NCBI GenBank assembly: GCA_941918925.1 | Contig: OW799233.1 | Location: 132,400,333-132,464,332 of the forward strand | DNA from: Phyto melanocephala | Taxonomy: Eukaryota > Arthropoda > Insecta > Diptera > Rhinophoridae | Reading direction: 5' to 3' | Length of the DNA stretch: 64,000 nucleotides | In this document: piece by piece, positions 37,918 through 49,908 of the stretch | Position numbering within the stretch: the first letter of the stretch is position 1 | Layout of the letters: each line of letters starts with the position of its first letter | The notes under the pieces: model-generated | Told to the model about the DNA's origin: nothing | Seen by the model: the letters and a program-made list of their open reading frames with translations, nothing else | Databases searched by the model: none | Translations under genes and position numbers: made by a program

Positions 37918-38193
37918 CGGCAAGTATTCTGGGGGTAAGGATACATGATGTTCACGCTGTTGTTGCTGTTGCTGAGCATCCATTAGTTCCTGTTTAATAC
38001 TCAACGATTGATTTAAACCCATACCGCCAGATGATGCATTAACATTGCCGCCACCACTAAGAGCACTAACCGATAACGGACTATCGCGTCGACCACCAGA
38101 ATCTTCGGTCTCTGATGAATTACCACCACCGCCGCCTCCGCCGACACCACCAAGAGATTTTGGCACGGGACTTGATTTAAAATTTGAGGGTGC
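37918..38193 (-). CDS. fru: Fruitless common exon 4: Gly/Gln-rich linker
   Basis: This is a 92-codon exon with acceptor CTCTTAG and donor GTAAGT, both phase 0. It begins APSNFKSSPVPKS, carries a Gly run, then SETEDSGGRRDSPLS, a second Gly/Asn region, LNQSLSIKQELMDAQQQQ and EHHVSLPPEYLP. SSPVPK, EDSGGRRDSPLS and SLSIKQELMDA are conserved blocks of Drosophila Fru. IKQE fits the psi-K-x-E sumoylation consensus, which is an inference from motif only. The neighbouring intron toward the next common exon contains an extra coding exon (35178-34306) whose acceptor is in the same phase as this exon's donor. Confidence 0.94.
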
Positions 38194-38432
38194 CTAAGAG
38201 AAAAGAAAATTTATATTAAAAAAAAGTTGTTTTCGAAATATATTTAAAACAAAGTAAAGTTTTCTTTAACATACATTCGTACATATATACAATCATACAT
38301 ACATATGTACATATATAAACATTAGCTACTTTAAATCAAGATTTCAAATGATAATAATTTTAAATATCCAAGTTTAGGTAAATAATTATTATTATTATTT
38401 ATTTTGTTAAAGTCATCATACAAACACATATA

Positions 38433-38460
38433 CGTATGTATGTATGTATGTATGTATGTT
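38433..38460. repeat. (TATG)n microsatellite
   Basis: Six to seven uninterrupted TATG units in the intron upstream of fru exon 4. Shorter runs of the same unit recur at 14585-14601, 22862-22870 and 38738-38748. Confidence 0.8.
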
Positions 38461-39049
38461 TATAAACTGTGTATGTCCAAAATGTTACATATGCATGTTA
38501 ATATTTCAAACTTTTACTTTTTACACAAATCTATACGCACACTCATACAATGCTATATCACTATTAACGAATAAATTTTTGTTTATCAATAAAATTATCT
38601 AAAAATTTTAATGATTAAATAAGTTGTAGGTTTTGACTAAATTGTCTTTTGCTTATATAACAGTCATGTATGGCCTAGTTTTATTCATTTATAAATACAT
38701 AATAGCAAAATTTGCAAAACCACGGTTGATATATATGTATGTATGTAAGTATATATCAAATTTGTTTAATAGCAAACAAAGAAACGTTGGGTATTTTACT
38801 GATATTGTTTTGTAGGTGTTTGTTAAATCTATTTTTAGTAACTGATGCAATTGCTTAAAAAGTTTTGTATTAACTAAAAACAATAACATTTTCTATCTAA
38901 AAAGCTTCTTGAACCGCATTTATTTCATCCATTCCAGGAATAGCTTAATCATGCCTTCGGTAAGGAAATGCAATGTGCACTGCTTACAAAATTCGAAGCA
39001 TTCGTTTCGATTGATATATTGACATAACCTACTCTGCATTACAATGCCT

Positions 39050-39260
39050 AACTTTTTATACCCACCACAAAAAAAAATGGTGTGGGGGTTTATTCATTTT
39101 GTCATTCCGTTTGTAACACATCGAAATATTCAGCTCAGACCCCTTGAAATAAAATTTTTTGAGTCATGGTTTCATTTTAGAACTATCTACGATATACGTT
39201 CGTCTGTCCGTTTGTTGAAAGAACAATAGAGCACGAACAGAAAAACTTAGGGGATAAAAT
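39050..39260. repeat. Fly interspersed repeat fragment
   Basis: TTTATACCCACCACAAAAAA, then TTGTCATTCCGTTTGTAACA and CATCGAAATATTCAGCTCAG, a widely dispersed higher-fly repeat phrase. It lies just before the mariner relic at 39283. No coding role. Confidence 0.5.
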
Positions 39261-39282
39261 TTTACCAGAATATTTCTAATAA

Positions 39283-40030
39283 AGGGACGCCCATTTGAAA
39301 GTATAATTTTTAAAAGGCAATAAAATAGAAACGGTTAAAAATTTGGCAAAATTTATTTTTTTATTGTGAAATATTATTTCATTTATATGGCAGCCGAGGC
39401 TGGCCTCACAGTAGCCCAATCGATCGGACCAATTTTCGAGTGTATGGGATTGTATCTCGCATCACGAATGCTAACCTTTAAATGCTCAATTGTCTCTAGT
39501 TTGTCTGCATAACACTTGTCTTTAACGGCGTCTCACAGAAGATACTCCAACGGTGTCAATTCACAGCTTTTTGGCGGCCATTAGACATCACTATTTGGGG
39601 TAGTTAAATGGCGTTGTAAGCAATACATCATTGTGTCCTCTTAAAACCAAACATCGTTCACATCAATACCATGAAGAGCGGGCACAAAGAAATCGGTTAT
39701 CATTGTGCGATAGGTGTCTCTATTGACCGTAATGGTTTCAAAGATATATGCATTTTCAAAGATATATGGGCCAGTGATGCCTCCGCTCTACAAGTCGCAC
39801 TAAAGTCACCCATAATGGGTGCATTAGCTTCTGTAATAAAACGTTTGGCATTTTTGAGCCCAAAATACGGCAATTTTACTTGTAACGTACCCACCAAGAT
39901 AAAAATGAGCTTCATTCGAAATGGTGATTTTTTCCAATTGCATTTTCCAATTTATTGTATTTTTTTTGAAAAATAAATTTCCAATAAATCCTAACGTTGA
40001 TCAAGCGTAAGTCGATTCATTTTGTTTAGT
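39283..40030 (-). mobile_element. Tc1/mariner relic, same family, heavily mutated
   Basis: On the minus strand, broken frames show a start like MNRLTLDQR, a VRYK-NCRILGSKMPN segment (equivalent of YVNKQNCRIWG), WPPKSCELTPL, LLWDAVKDKCYADK and IRDAIPYTRKLVRSIGLL. The 3' end at 39283 retains AAAGGGACGCCCA, close to the family TIR. The 5' TIR was not found. There are many stops and small indels, so this copy is old. Confidence 0.65.
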
Positions 40031-40803
40031 GGAGATAATATACTGAATTTTGTGACAGAATAAAATGATATAAACATTTCAAATTTAAACCATCCTTTAA
40101 ATCAGTATTGAAAGTTGGATAAATCGCTCCATTCAAAAGAGAGTTATAGCCTGTTATGCAAGAGTAGGCTATAAAAAATATCCTTCAGGCATCGAATAAA
40201 ATACAATTTCACTAAACGCACTGATGTAGCATGATAAAATTTTACAAGTATATTTCTTGAGTAAAAAAATATTCCCCAAAAATGTATCAGATACGTACAG
40301 TACGAAAGGACTTATAGATTAAAATAGTCTTTTTAAAATTGAAAACTTCATAAAACAAAAAGAATTAGATGTACGATTTTGAGAATTAGCAAATGTAGGT
40401 TTTTGGTTAATGTTAATAATATAACGGATAATAAAGTTGACATGCCTATTTAAACGCCCACTTCTTGTTGGTTGTCTGGATCAAAAATTTCGAACAGCCG
40501 ATTTGTTTTTTTTTATTGTGGACCGATTTTATTTATTTCTACTACCAAAGATTTCTTAATTATTAACAATACTTTAGATAAAATTCTTTCAAACAACTTA
40601 TTTATTTGAGCTCTATCATGCTCTTAACAGACGGACATAAAAACAGAAATTATCTTAGAATTTTAACAGTATTCAAGAAATATATACTTTATGGGTTAAT
40701 AAAGGATCTGCTACATGAATGTGATGAAATGCAATTGGCGGTGAATATAAAAATAAGGCCGTTCGTGCTTATTTGTTCGAAAATACATCACTGTACTGAA
40801 TTA

Positions 40804-41060
40804 TCTAATATATAAAATTCTCGTGTCGTGGTGTTTGTGATTAAACTCCTCCGAAATGGCTCGACCGATTTTCATGAAACTTTGTGTGCATATCGGGTAG
40901 GTCTAAGAATCGGTCAACATCTATTTTTCATACTCCCAAATATTGAGGGTGACTCACCCTAAGGGACAATTTATGCCTCACCCAAATAACGTAACGGCTT
41001 CGATGAAATTTTAAACTAAGATAGATCTGCATACCGTGGAACACATATGGTTTTCGTTTT
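40804..41060 (+). mobile_element. Helitron-like 5' fragment of another family
   Basis: TCTAATATATAAAATTCTCG, then CTCCGAAATGGCTCGACCGA and a TTTTCATGAAACTTTGTG block, typical of Helitron 5' ends. It is truncated before the 3-kb TIR element. No 3' hairpin was found nearby. Confidence 0.5.
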
Positions 41061-42114
41061 TTTTTTATGTAAAAAATATTTCCTAATACACAGAAAAAAA
41101 AAAGTAGTAATAGCAAATGATTTTAACCTTACCCCAAATAAAATTTACATTCGGATCGTTCCCAATAGCAGTTGCTATTTGTTGCAACTACAAAAGTGCT
41201 GTTAGCCTAAATACGAAGCGACAAATGTAAAAACTGTTATACCAAAATAAATTGTCTTTAATCCAAATACAATTTGGCAAATACAAGAAGAGCATTACCA
41301 AATGCAATTGTCTTTGTCCCAAACACAATTCTTCAAATAAAAAAAAATTGTTATTCCAAATACAATTGTGTTTATCCCAAATGCAAAAATTGTCTTTGTC
41401 CTAAATACAATTCGCCAAATGAAAAAACTGTTTTTTTTAATTTTTTAATTTTGTTTTTATTTATAAAATTATATAGTGGAAAAATGAAATTAAAAGTTTT
41501 TAATGAATAAAATAACAGTAGTAAAATAGTTAAAGCCTATTCTTATGAAAAGTTTAATATATATTAAATATAATGTAATACATAGTTATAATACTAACAG
41601 AACTCACAAGGGTGTCCAAAGTGTCATAATTTTTAACAAATTTTAAAATGATTCAAAAGTATTGTACTGCTCACTGCAACTTAAATTTGTTTTTTTAAAT
41701 TATGTATTACTTTATGACAATATGTCACTTAGGATACCTTCTAAATTTGCCAATTATATATACTTGCAGCATAAAACTAAACTCTACAGAAAAAACTTTT
41801 TTTTTTATTCGATCAACAATGCTTCCATTATTTAAAATTACTGTTTTACAAGGTAACGAAAATGTTTCAATTTCTTCAATTAAGTAGCAGTTAATTTACC
41901 TTAAAATAATATGAGCTTGAAATTTTTCTGAAAAATTAGTTTCTATTTTTTGTCCGATTAAATATATTTGAGCTGTAGATTGATAAAATATATGTAAAAT
42001 AGTTAATAAAGCATTTTGTAATTTTATGATATCTCCTTTTTCATAAAAAATACCTTTATACAGCTACAAATTGAACAGATATGTGTGGGGTTTTTTGCTA
42101 ATTTACTTATATAT

Positions 42115-42566
42115 TTATTTGACATGTTTAATTTTGTTTATAATATTTTGCACTTTGGCAATTTTTTCTGAAAATGGAATTTCGAAAATATACTCTTGTA
42201 AAAAAACCCACACATATTTGCTTTTAGCCGAATACTTTAAATTGAAAGTGAAACATATTTTAATTACTAAATCTACAGCTCGAAGAAGTGTCTCTACTTT
42301 GTAAGTTAAATCATTTACTGTAACATAAAACTCTGTTAATTTGTTAACATCCTCACTAATCACGAAAATTTTAGGTTGAATGGTTGATTGCTTTTGGAAA
42401 GCGAGTTCCCGTTGATCGTCCTTTTTTTGAATAAAATCATCAACATTAAATAAGTGGACAATCATGTCACATTGAGCATCAGTTATGGAAAGCTTTAAAG
42501 TTTTATTTACGCGAGGTGGAAGAATTATCGAATACAATAAGTACAAAAAGTAGAAGTGCTTAGCAT
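42115..42566 (-). pseudogene. Exon 3 of the TIR-element gene
   Basis: After a TTTTCAG acceptor the frame reads NAKHFYFLYLLYSIILPPRV, joined in phase 1 to exon 2. It continues with LSITDAQCDMIVHLFN, a charged segment and ends IINKIKHVK at 42115. The ILPPR...SITDAQ arrangement recalls the C-terminal block of the same uncharacterised protein family as exon 2. About 150 codons are intact. Function is unknown; I see no nuclease, helicase or zinc-finger motif. Confidence 0.45.
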
Positions 42567-42619
42567 CTGAAAAATAAGCAAATTAATATCACACATTTTT
42601 TTTTTCAATTATGCCTTAC

Positions 42620-43137
42620 TTGTATCTGTTGCTGTTTTCATTTTCTCAAAGTATTGCATGTTGAGCTTGTCTTTTACAAAAATTTGTCAAACTTTTTCAG
42701 TCATCACATTTTCTAGAACTGTCATTTGCTCAAACATAAGGTTTTCTTTGCCTGTATACAAAGTCTCGAAATCAACGTCAATCAATGAATAACCACTAGG
42801 ATCTTTGTATCTAGGCCAATCGTTCAAGAAAGCTGGTATTGACTCTTTATTTTCCTTCATTCGTAGGGTTGATGTAGCTTTCCAATGGGATTGTATATCA
42901 TTGGGAAAATTGTGCGCAAACCATTTTTTCTTCGCCTTGAATTCACTGATTTCCATGGAACTGTCATCTACAATATCACTCACCGTATATAACTTTGCTG
43001 AAGCAGGCATTTCAATATTTTTTCTTTTATTCTTTTGGTTGTAGTACCTGTCGTACAATTTACCAGAAGCATTCTTCTTTTTAGATCGTAAAGGTTGTAA
43101 AGGTTCGATCGGACGCACTGCATAATAATGGCTAGTA
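42620..43137 (-). pseudogene. Exon 2 of the TIR-element gene, with one in-frame TGA
   Basis: The exon follows a TTTTAG acceptor and reads STSHYYAVRPIEPLQPL, a Lys-rich stretch, then FPNDIQSHWKATSTLR and FLNDWPRYKDPSGYSLIDVD. A TGA at 42687-42689 interrupts the frame, which then continues QIFVKDKLNMQYFEKMKTAT to a GTAAGG donor after 42620. The WPRYKDPSGYSLIDVDF block resembles uncharacterised, multi-copy insect proteins that I cannot name securely. Conservation of the frame either side of the stop suggests a recently broken copy, or an error in the assembly. Confidence 0.45.
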
Positions 43138-43425
43138 CTAAAACAAAGTCAATTTTAAATTAATTTTTGTTTTCATTTAAAGGAAAGCAGTTAAGACACA
43201 AAATTTTGAACTTTTTGGATTTAATCATAATCTAATAAGAATAAAGGAACGTGCCATATTTTATAGTGTGCTCCATTAAATTCTACAAAACGCATATGAT
43301 ATAGCAAAAATTAAACTTTATGTAATTAGCTATGCTTTTTATTATGCGTTAAGAAATTAATTTTAGCATACTTATGTATTTAAACACTAACTAAATTACC
43401 TACCTTATTTTCTATACGCCACTTA

Positions 43426-43641
43426 TTAAGATTGTATCAAAAAAAATTTTTTTCGCCAATAAAAAATTTCATTGATGTCACTTAGTTCCATTATTTTTAA
43501 TTTTTCGTATGTGTTTACACCACATTCTACTAAATTTAACACAGTTTCGTCACTTACAGCCCATGACTTTACTAAATCAAATATTTCTATTTGTAAAACA
43601 TTTTCTTCAAAAATTTCAAGTACACTAGAGTTGTTTTCCAT
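43426..43641 (-). pseudogene. Exon 1 of the TIR-element gene: SAM-like domain
   Basis: The frame opens at a Met (43641) with MENNSSVLEIFEENV, then a stretch of about 45 residues containing DLVKSWAVSDETVLNLVE and YEKLKIMELSDIN. The spacing of hydrophobic residues resembles a sterile-alpha-motif helix bundle; this is an impression from pattern only. The frame ends after homopolymers of A and T (43440-43455). A one-base change there would restore a continuation ending in a GTAGGT donor near 43405, so the exon is either broken or affected by sequencing error. It precedes exon 2 at 43137. Confidence 0.45.
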
Positions 43642-44084
43642 TTTTTACACGTGGTTTTACCTTCATAGACTAAATGCAAATAAACGAAAGACAGCATTGT
43701 GAAACAACGAACCAAAATTAACTGCAGATTGCATTTAAAAAGACAAGCCTGCTATTTAAACAACAGCAATCCGCATTTGATGTAATTAATTTATGTCGTG
43801 TATCCTCAAATAAAGAATATTTGATTTAAATATATTGCTGTTGATATGCCTTTTCAAATGCAATCGAATTTAAGTGAATGACTTTCGCATTTGTATCAAA
43901 TTATTTTGTTCTTGTTTTTTCTACTGCGATTTTGCTCTTGCTGTAAATGCAGCGCATTCACCACAACTATTTGCGGTAAATATAAAATAATTTGAATCAA
44001 TTACTTTTTATTTGCGACAAATATAAATTCTTCAACAGTAAAAAGTTTTTGTCATTACTACAGTTTTTTTTTTCTGTGTACTTT

Positions 44085-45105
44085 ATTATAAGAAAACAAA
44101 AATTATATTTAATTTCACTTTCATTTTAAAATAAAAAAATAAAAAAATTTAATATATAAAAATTTTATAATTTTTATTTGCTTATTCTACGATACAGGAG
44201 TACATATGTACGTACATGTGTACGTGAAATATTTATTGTAATCTTTAGACGAAATATAACAAAAAAAAAAGAAAAATTGTTTTAAATACCACAAATATTT
44301 GTGTGTGTAATGAAAATTATAAATATATTTATATTAGTTTGGGGGGGTTTATTAGTATATTTTTGTTGTTATTGTGTTAAGCACATTGTTGCTATTTTGC
44401 AATGCGACCGGATACCGGAAGTGTAACAGGGTAATTGTAGGTGTTGAAATGTATCCCATGGCGGAAACATTTAAATTATACAAATTCTTAAATGTTCACA
44501 CTAAATAAATTAATGTATATTTTATTGTTGTGCTGTGCTGCTGACTTAATTAGAATATTAATTGCATTACAATGTACATACATACATACAATTAAATATA
44601 TGTATATGATTGCATTAGGAATTTAATAAATTTAAATCACATTAGAGCAGAAAGAGATTGTAATTATGGTTTAATTTGTTATACAACAGGTGCACAAACT
44701 CTTTAATAATTTAGGGTTTAAACCGTAATTATGTTTAAAACGATTATATAATTTGCAATTTTATTAAATAGACCGGCATTGTGTTGAAATGTTTATAAAC
44801 ATACATAAATTAGAAAATAAAAAACAAGAAAATTCATAACAATTTGCAAAATTTAGAGTCAGGAACTTAGAGCGCACATCATGCTATATGGCATATAAGT
44901 ATGTATACCTGTTTTTGTTATTGGCTTATATTATGCCCTATTTTGACATAACCTACATAATAACCTATAATTCTAACCCTATTATTCGTCAATGCTATGC
45001 CACTGCATATAAGATAGTTTGTAATAGATTTTTGTAATAATTCCATAGAAAACTAGTTTCAATAACCCGTTATAAACCTTTGTTTTTTTATAAATAATGT
45101 AGTTA
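44085..45105. other. AT-rich intron
   Basis: No gene seen; a few GTAC/CATA short repeats near 44200 and 44575. Confidence 0.55.
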
Positions 45106-45110
45106 ATATA

Positions 45111-45659
45111 AAGGGTCCGCCCTCTAACGTTTTTTTCAACTAGTGCTTATTTTGTGAATGGTAACACTTAGCTCATGTCTGGTTTGACAGATAATTAGTT
45201 TTATCCTTCCGCTGAACGAATATGGTTGTGTATACGCTTGAACAACGCTGGGAAATATTGCGACATTACTTTGGCCGATTTTGCCAAAAAAATCATCTTT
45301 TCAGATGAAGCTCATTTTGATTTTGGCGGGTATGTAAACAAGCAAAATTGTTGCATTTGGGCAACAGAAAACCGCACGCATACATTGAAAAGCCGATACA
45401 CCCAAAACGAGTCACTGTTTGGTGCGGATTTTGGTCTAGAGGCATAATTGGGCAATTTTTCTTCGAAAATAAGCAAGGAGTGGCCGTAGTCAATGGCGAT
45501 CGTTGTCGGGCCATGTTGAACGAATTTTTGTTCACAAAAATTGAAGAGGAGGATATTGGCAACATTTGGTTTCAACAGGACGCCGCTACGTGCCACACAT
45601 CCGAAGCTACACTTTTTTATAGCATTTAAAAAGAAGAAGAAGTTATTTGGCGGACCCTT
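45111..45659 (+). mobile_element. Tc1/mariner short deletion derivative, same family as 16.2 kb
   Basis: Its TIRs AAGGGTCCGCC and complement are flanked by TA (45109-45110, 45660-45661). At 549 bp it retains the 5' end with the YTLEQRW start, the FSDEAHFDFGGYVNKQN block, VTVWCGFWSRGIIGQFFFE and IWFQQDAATCHTSEATL, then stops abruptly at the 3' TIR. It lacks the third catalytic region entirely. This is the usual route from a mariner to a MITE. Confidence 0.85.
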
Positions 45660-46254
45660 TACATACATATCGTCGCTGCTCTGACGTAATCGGTTAAGTG
45701 ACAATTTTTAAAATTTTTTTTATTGCTCTATTTTGAAGGTTTATTGGTCGTACATCTATCTACGAAACCGTTTCACCGATTGGTTGAAAAAATCAATATG
45801 CGTAAGTTTAATACTATAAAGCAACAAAAAAAAATGCTTTTTTTGATCTTCTGAAAACTCAGTAAAAAACACATAACTGAATTTGTTAAAGCAACGGCGA
45901 TATATTCTTTAAAAGTTGTATGCATGTGCAATTCTACAGGATTTTGAATTTCTCCCGTGTAGGAATTTTTACAGAAGCCAATTACCGACTGATTGATCTT
46001 TTTAAAATTGGTATGAGAGATTTCAATAAAGAAAGTATCAAACGGCTATTTAAACGGCGTCACGACAGTTTTCAAGAACGGGGGATCCAGGAATAGTAAT
46101 GAATTTATGTTTGCAAAATTTAAAAAGCAGAGTTGTGACCTACTTGTTACTTAAGTAAATTTTTGCCAATAACAATACAATTTAATTGACCCAACTCAAT
46201 TGATAAGCATGTATATATTTATTCCAATAGTTCCAGTGTGGAATATCATTTCTG

Positions 46255-46700
46255 GCCAGGTCACACCTACTAATTCCTCTATTTGCCCCCTCCAGGTATA
46301 AGTGGCTATACCTGTTCTCCTGACGCCTTGGAAATTACATTATATTGTGATTTTCGCCACATCGTCATTTGATTTTCTAAGGATATGGCCGATACACTTT
46401 CATTACCTTTCAGCTATTTAGGCACGAATTGAAGCCTCGCATGCTTTTGCTTATAACTTCCTGTTTGAGATCATGTTCGGCTTGTTTTAAACTTCGAGGT
46501 GTTGGTAGTGATTATCGTAGGATCTTGGTCTTTCTGATGTTAATATATAGACCGGCGTTTTTCGCAATCCCTTGTGCTTCCTGCAGTTTTACTGCCACAT
46601 CCCACAAATTATGAGCGAGCAGACATATGTCGTCAGCCGAGGTCTTCGAGATGCCCATAAATGCCCCATGCGATGACTCTTCTCACGTTGGTTGTCTGTA
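46255..46700 (-). mobile_element. LINE reverse-transcriptase relic
   Basis: On the minus strand a broken frame reads SADDICLLAHNLWDVAVKLQ, then GIAKNAGLYINIRKTKILR, the A/YADD catalytic block and following helix of a non-LTR reverse transcriptase. Further down a degraded segment with KCIGHILRKSNDDVAK and RRQENRYSHLYLEGA matches the thumb/C-terminal RW-IGH-LRK block of RTE/CR1-like elements. Stops and frameshifts are frequent. Confidence 0.7.
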
Positions 46701-46733
46701 AAATGATCACGTCGAGTGCTAAGCATAGGTTTG

Positions 46734-46962
46734 GGTGCCCTGGTGGACTAGTCAGTAGTGTGCTGGTCTGCTAGTTTGGGGGTTGCGGGTTCGATTTCCG
46801 CCAGAGACTTTGGACTGGTCTGCTTTTCTCTTTCTCTTCTATTCTCTTTTTATTATATTTATTTTATTCATATGGAGCGCACAACATGCTAATTGGGCAG
46901 AAGTGCATACCTGTCACGGGTTTGGGCCTTTAGTGCCCCTCCTTTTCAACCTAACCTAACCT
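46734..46962 (+). mobile_element. tRNA-derived SINE with 13-bp target duplication
   Basis: The element is 229 bp, flanked by AAGCATAGGTTTG at 46721-46733 and 46963-46975. Its head GGTGCCCTGGTGGACTAGTC resembles an A-box region, and GGGTTCGATTTCC fits the RNA polymerase III B-box. A T/C-rich region follows, then a body, and the 3' tail is CCTAACCTAACCTAA. It has inserted at the edge of an old LINE relic. The perfect target duplication indicates a fairly young insertion. Confidence 0.85.
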
Positions 46963-47689
46963 AAGCATAGGTTTGTTAATTATGTAAACGAGTTAAAAAT
47001 GCTAAACTTTAATTTTGCCAAGATATTTCTATGGCGGCCAGATAAACCGATTAAAATTGACATCAATAAGGTTACATTAAAAGAATAATAAAATAATATA
47101 TAATTTAAATTTCCTGAGAATGTTAGAACTCTGCTGTCATGTAACCTGAGTTCCAATCGGCTAAAATTTTAAAAGTTTTGGTGGTTTTGATGGCAGGTTT
47201 ACCAAATCTCTTATAACACATATATTTTTCTCAAGACATTTTTTACTTTACATATGAAACAAACTTGGTAACTCTTACGAAGGAAAAACTACGCCATCTA
47301 ATGGCAAATTGTGCGGAAGGAGTAATTTTTAATTTAATTTTCTCGCACTTTGCTTACAAGGCATATTACTTTTTATTTTTGGTCCAACAATTGCTTGTAT
47401 CAGAAAGTAATTTTAAGCTAATTCGTTTAGCTAGATATGGGTGTTGTTCTACATAATGAATATACCTTTTGCACCTATAGTGGTGTAGACGATACAAATT
47501 AACATAAAAGTCATCAGTTGTAACATTTTATCCGCCTAAAAGGTATCAAAAACTATGAATATCTCCACACAAGTTGTTCATTAAATGAATCTAACTCAGA
47601 GCCAATAATTATGATTTAACTTTTAAGTGATTTTTCTTTCGCAAAAATTTTGTCTTACAAAATTTTTTCAATTACTTAATTTGCTCTTT

Positions 47690-47870
47690 GAACCAGGGTA
47701 CACTTATACAAGGTGGCGGTGCAAGCCCAGCTGACTATTTTTTTGTGTTCTGGAGAATGTCAAAATACATACTTAAAAAAATTATTTCAACTTCGGAAAT
47801 TGTCAAACTCCATACATAAAAAAAGAGAGACAAAAATTGCTCTCCTTTAGCTATCACCTTATGTAATTAC
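47690..47870. mobile_element. Possible MITE with imperfect AAGGTG ends
   Basis: TACACTTATACAAGGTGGCG at the left and the complement of TATCACCTTATGTAATTACAC at the right. The interior shares the order CAGCTGA, GTCAAAATRCATA and CTCTC with the 26.6-kb MITE, so it may be a diverged relative. Confidence 0.4.
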
Positions 47871-47879
47871 ACCATGCTT

Positions 47880-49080
47880 TGAACTACTTTTACCAATAAG
47901 TCTATACAATTAATTCTCTTTGTATGTTTGTATGCACATATAAATAAATACTTTAATAAAATGGAAATGTTGAGCTGACCATATTTACGCCTTTTTCCAT
48001 AGTTTTCTATGTAGCTAATAAACTCCTCGACGTGACATTTTCCTTTGAAATTATCTTAATTCTTTTATTATCCTTTTTTTAATTATTAAAATTATTATAT
48101 TATAAACTAATATTTAATCAAACTTTTTATTAAAATTTATTGCTAATTAATTAAGTTTTCTCTTCAATTGAACTTCCTAAGACGTTTTTAAGATCAATTA
48201 AAAAAATTTAACAATATTGAAATATTATTCCGATATTAGCCGAGTAGAATGCATTTTCGAAACCAGCTATGATTTTATCATCAGCACTCTTTTTCGGTAT
48301 TCTAATATGTAATATGAAATAAGTATTTATATTACAATTTAATGAAATTAGAATAAGGGAATCATAGCATTTAATTTTTAATTTGTATTTTTCTTTTTTA
48401 TCAAATGACATTGTCTTCTCTCGTATTCCTAATACATTTTTGCTATGCTTTCTATATCCATCATTCGGCTGGCAATATAGTTATCATTTATGAAATTAGA
48501 AAATGGGAAGCATTTATTTTTAAATTAATCTTTTCTTCTTATCAAATGATATTTTTATTCGTTTTCATATTCTCTCATACTCTTTAAACATTTTTATTCT
48601 GAGAGCAAAGTTGTATTATATTTTGCATTTTCAATGCATTCCTGAATGGCATAAGCATCGAACTTTTTACTTAAATTTAGTAATAATTTTAAATATTCAC
48701 AACACATACATAAAAACCATATTTTTTAAATAATTTTATTGTTTAATTTTCTTTCGATCTTATTTATCGTTGCGCCAAAACAACAAAAACATATTGATGT
48801 GTTTGCAAATATATGAAGTTTAAAAGAAAATATGGCAACATCGTTGAGCGAATAAAATAGGAGCATAAGAAAATGCGCTTTGAAAATAAAACAGATTTAC
48901 CATGACTGAATTCTGTGACGTATTTAAGATACAAATTTTTCGAGAAATTGTGTCACGTCCGAATTCTGTAGGAATTTGTATAGCAAATTAAGTTGTGTTA
49001 GAATTTTGTTTGAATATTAATAGTAACTTTAGCAACATGCTGCAGAGAATTTTGGTTTAACTTAAAAATATATTGTATCC
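47880..49080. other. Intron just downstream of fru exon 3
   Basis: No gene recognised. Two diverged direct copies of a TTCTTTTTTATCAAATGA / CTTCTTATCAAATGATAT neighbourhood lie at about 48385 and 48530. Confidence 0.5.
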
Positions 49081-49095
49081 TTAACAGAAACTCAC

Positions 49096-49836
49096 CTGAG
49101 AGTCTTGAGTGTAATGCCTATCCTGTACAATCGCATTTGGGGTCGAGGTCAACAAGTTATCACAGTTGGATGAGTTCTTACGTCTTCGCTTATTACTAAT
49201 AATATGCTCCGGTGTGGTCGACACCTCTCTATCACGATCTCTCTTACTCTGATTACTATAATCTAGCTGCACCAGGTCTTCACCAGGACGACGTTCATCA
49301 TTACGTTCAACACTGCTACCAACGCCAATATTGCCGCTGATGCCACCACCACTTACACAATTATCGTTAACACTCCGTTCACTGCCACGATCACTACCAG
49401 CATCACCGCGGCTATTCAAAACATCAGCACTAGCACTACGGCTGGCTGCTGCTGCTACAGCGGCAGCTACAGCAGCTGCAGCTGCACTTGCACTACCCAC
49501 ACTAGGAGATCTTTCGCTGCCGGTTAAACCAAGAGCAGCGGCAGCTGATTGCAAACTAGCATTACCACTGGCCGCAGCAACAGCTGCTGCAGCAGCTGCG
49601 GCCGCTGCTGCCGCAGAACTACGTTCACTTAAACTGCTACTACTGCGATGTGAGTGTAAATCTTCACGCAAATCCCCACGACCACGTTCACGTGATTCTC
49701 GTTCGCCACGCATACCCAGACCAGCGACTGACGTGCCATAGGGGGCGCGGCCAGTGGGTGAGGAGGCTTCTGTGTCGCGGTGTTTGTCGAGGTCGGAAGG
49801 GTAGTTTAAATTGTTGTTATCTGTGAGACCACGCAC
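49096..49836 (-). CDS. fru: Fruitless common exon 3: low-complexity linker with Ala tracts and NLS-like motif
   Basis: The 247-codon exon starts VRGLTDNNNLNY after a TTTTTAG acceptor and ends QDSQ before a GTGAGT donor. Both boundaries are phase 0. After a conserved opening it becomes low-complexity: an Arg/Glu/Ser stretch, a Ser run, two long Ala-rich tracts (about 49440-49620), SERSPSVGSAS, an acidic/Arg segment, then SNKRRRKNSSN near 49170-49195. The last motif is a likely nuclear localisation signal. This is the known linker of Fru between BTB and DNA-binding ends. Local GC content is far above the surrounding introns. Ala tracts are length-variable between species. No catalytic domain is expected or seen. 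Confidence 0.95.
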
Positions 49837-49908
49837 CTAAAAACAAAGAAAAAAGATTGCAACCAAAATTAAAACCAGTTTTACGACTCCCTATTTGTCT
49901 CTACAAAC

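Larger units (their letters stand above)
41089..44078 (-). mobile_element. 3-kb TIR element carrying an unclassified three-exon gene
   Basis: The ends are inverted repeats: CACAGAAAAAAAAAAGTAGT on the left and its near-complement ending CTGTG on the right. The similarity extends about 30 bases, and TA flanks each end (41087-41088, 44079-44080), as a TA target duplication. Subterminal regions are full of degenerate repeats of an AAATACAATT-like motif (41250-41420) and related motifs near the right end. The interior holds three minus-strand coding blocks (separate entries) that look like exons of one gene. No DDE signature was recognised. The element sits immediately beside a Helitron 5' fragment. 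It may be a DNA transposon of an unfamiliar family, or a non-autonomous carrier of a captured gene. Confidence 0.6.

Noticed and set aside
49331..49741. 136-codon plus-strand Ala/Pro-rich frame
   Set aside because: Shadow of fru exon 3; the minus strand has matching splice sites and known Fru sequence.
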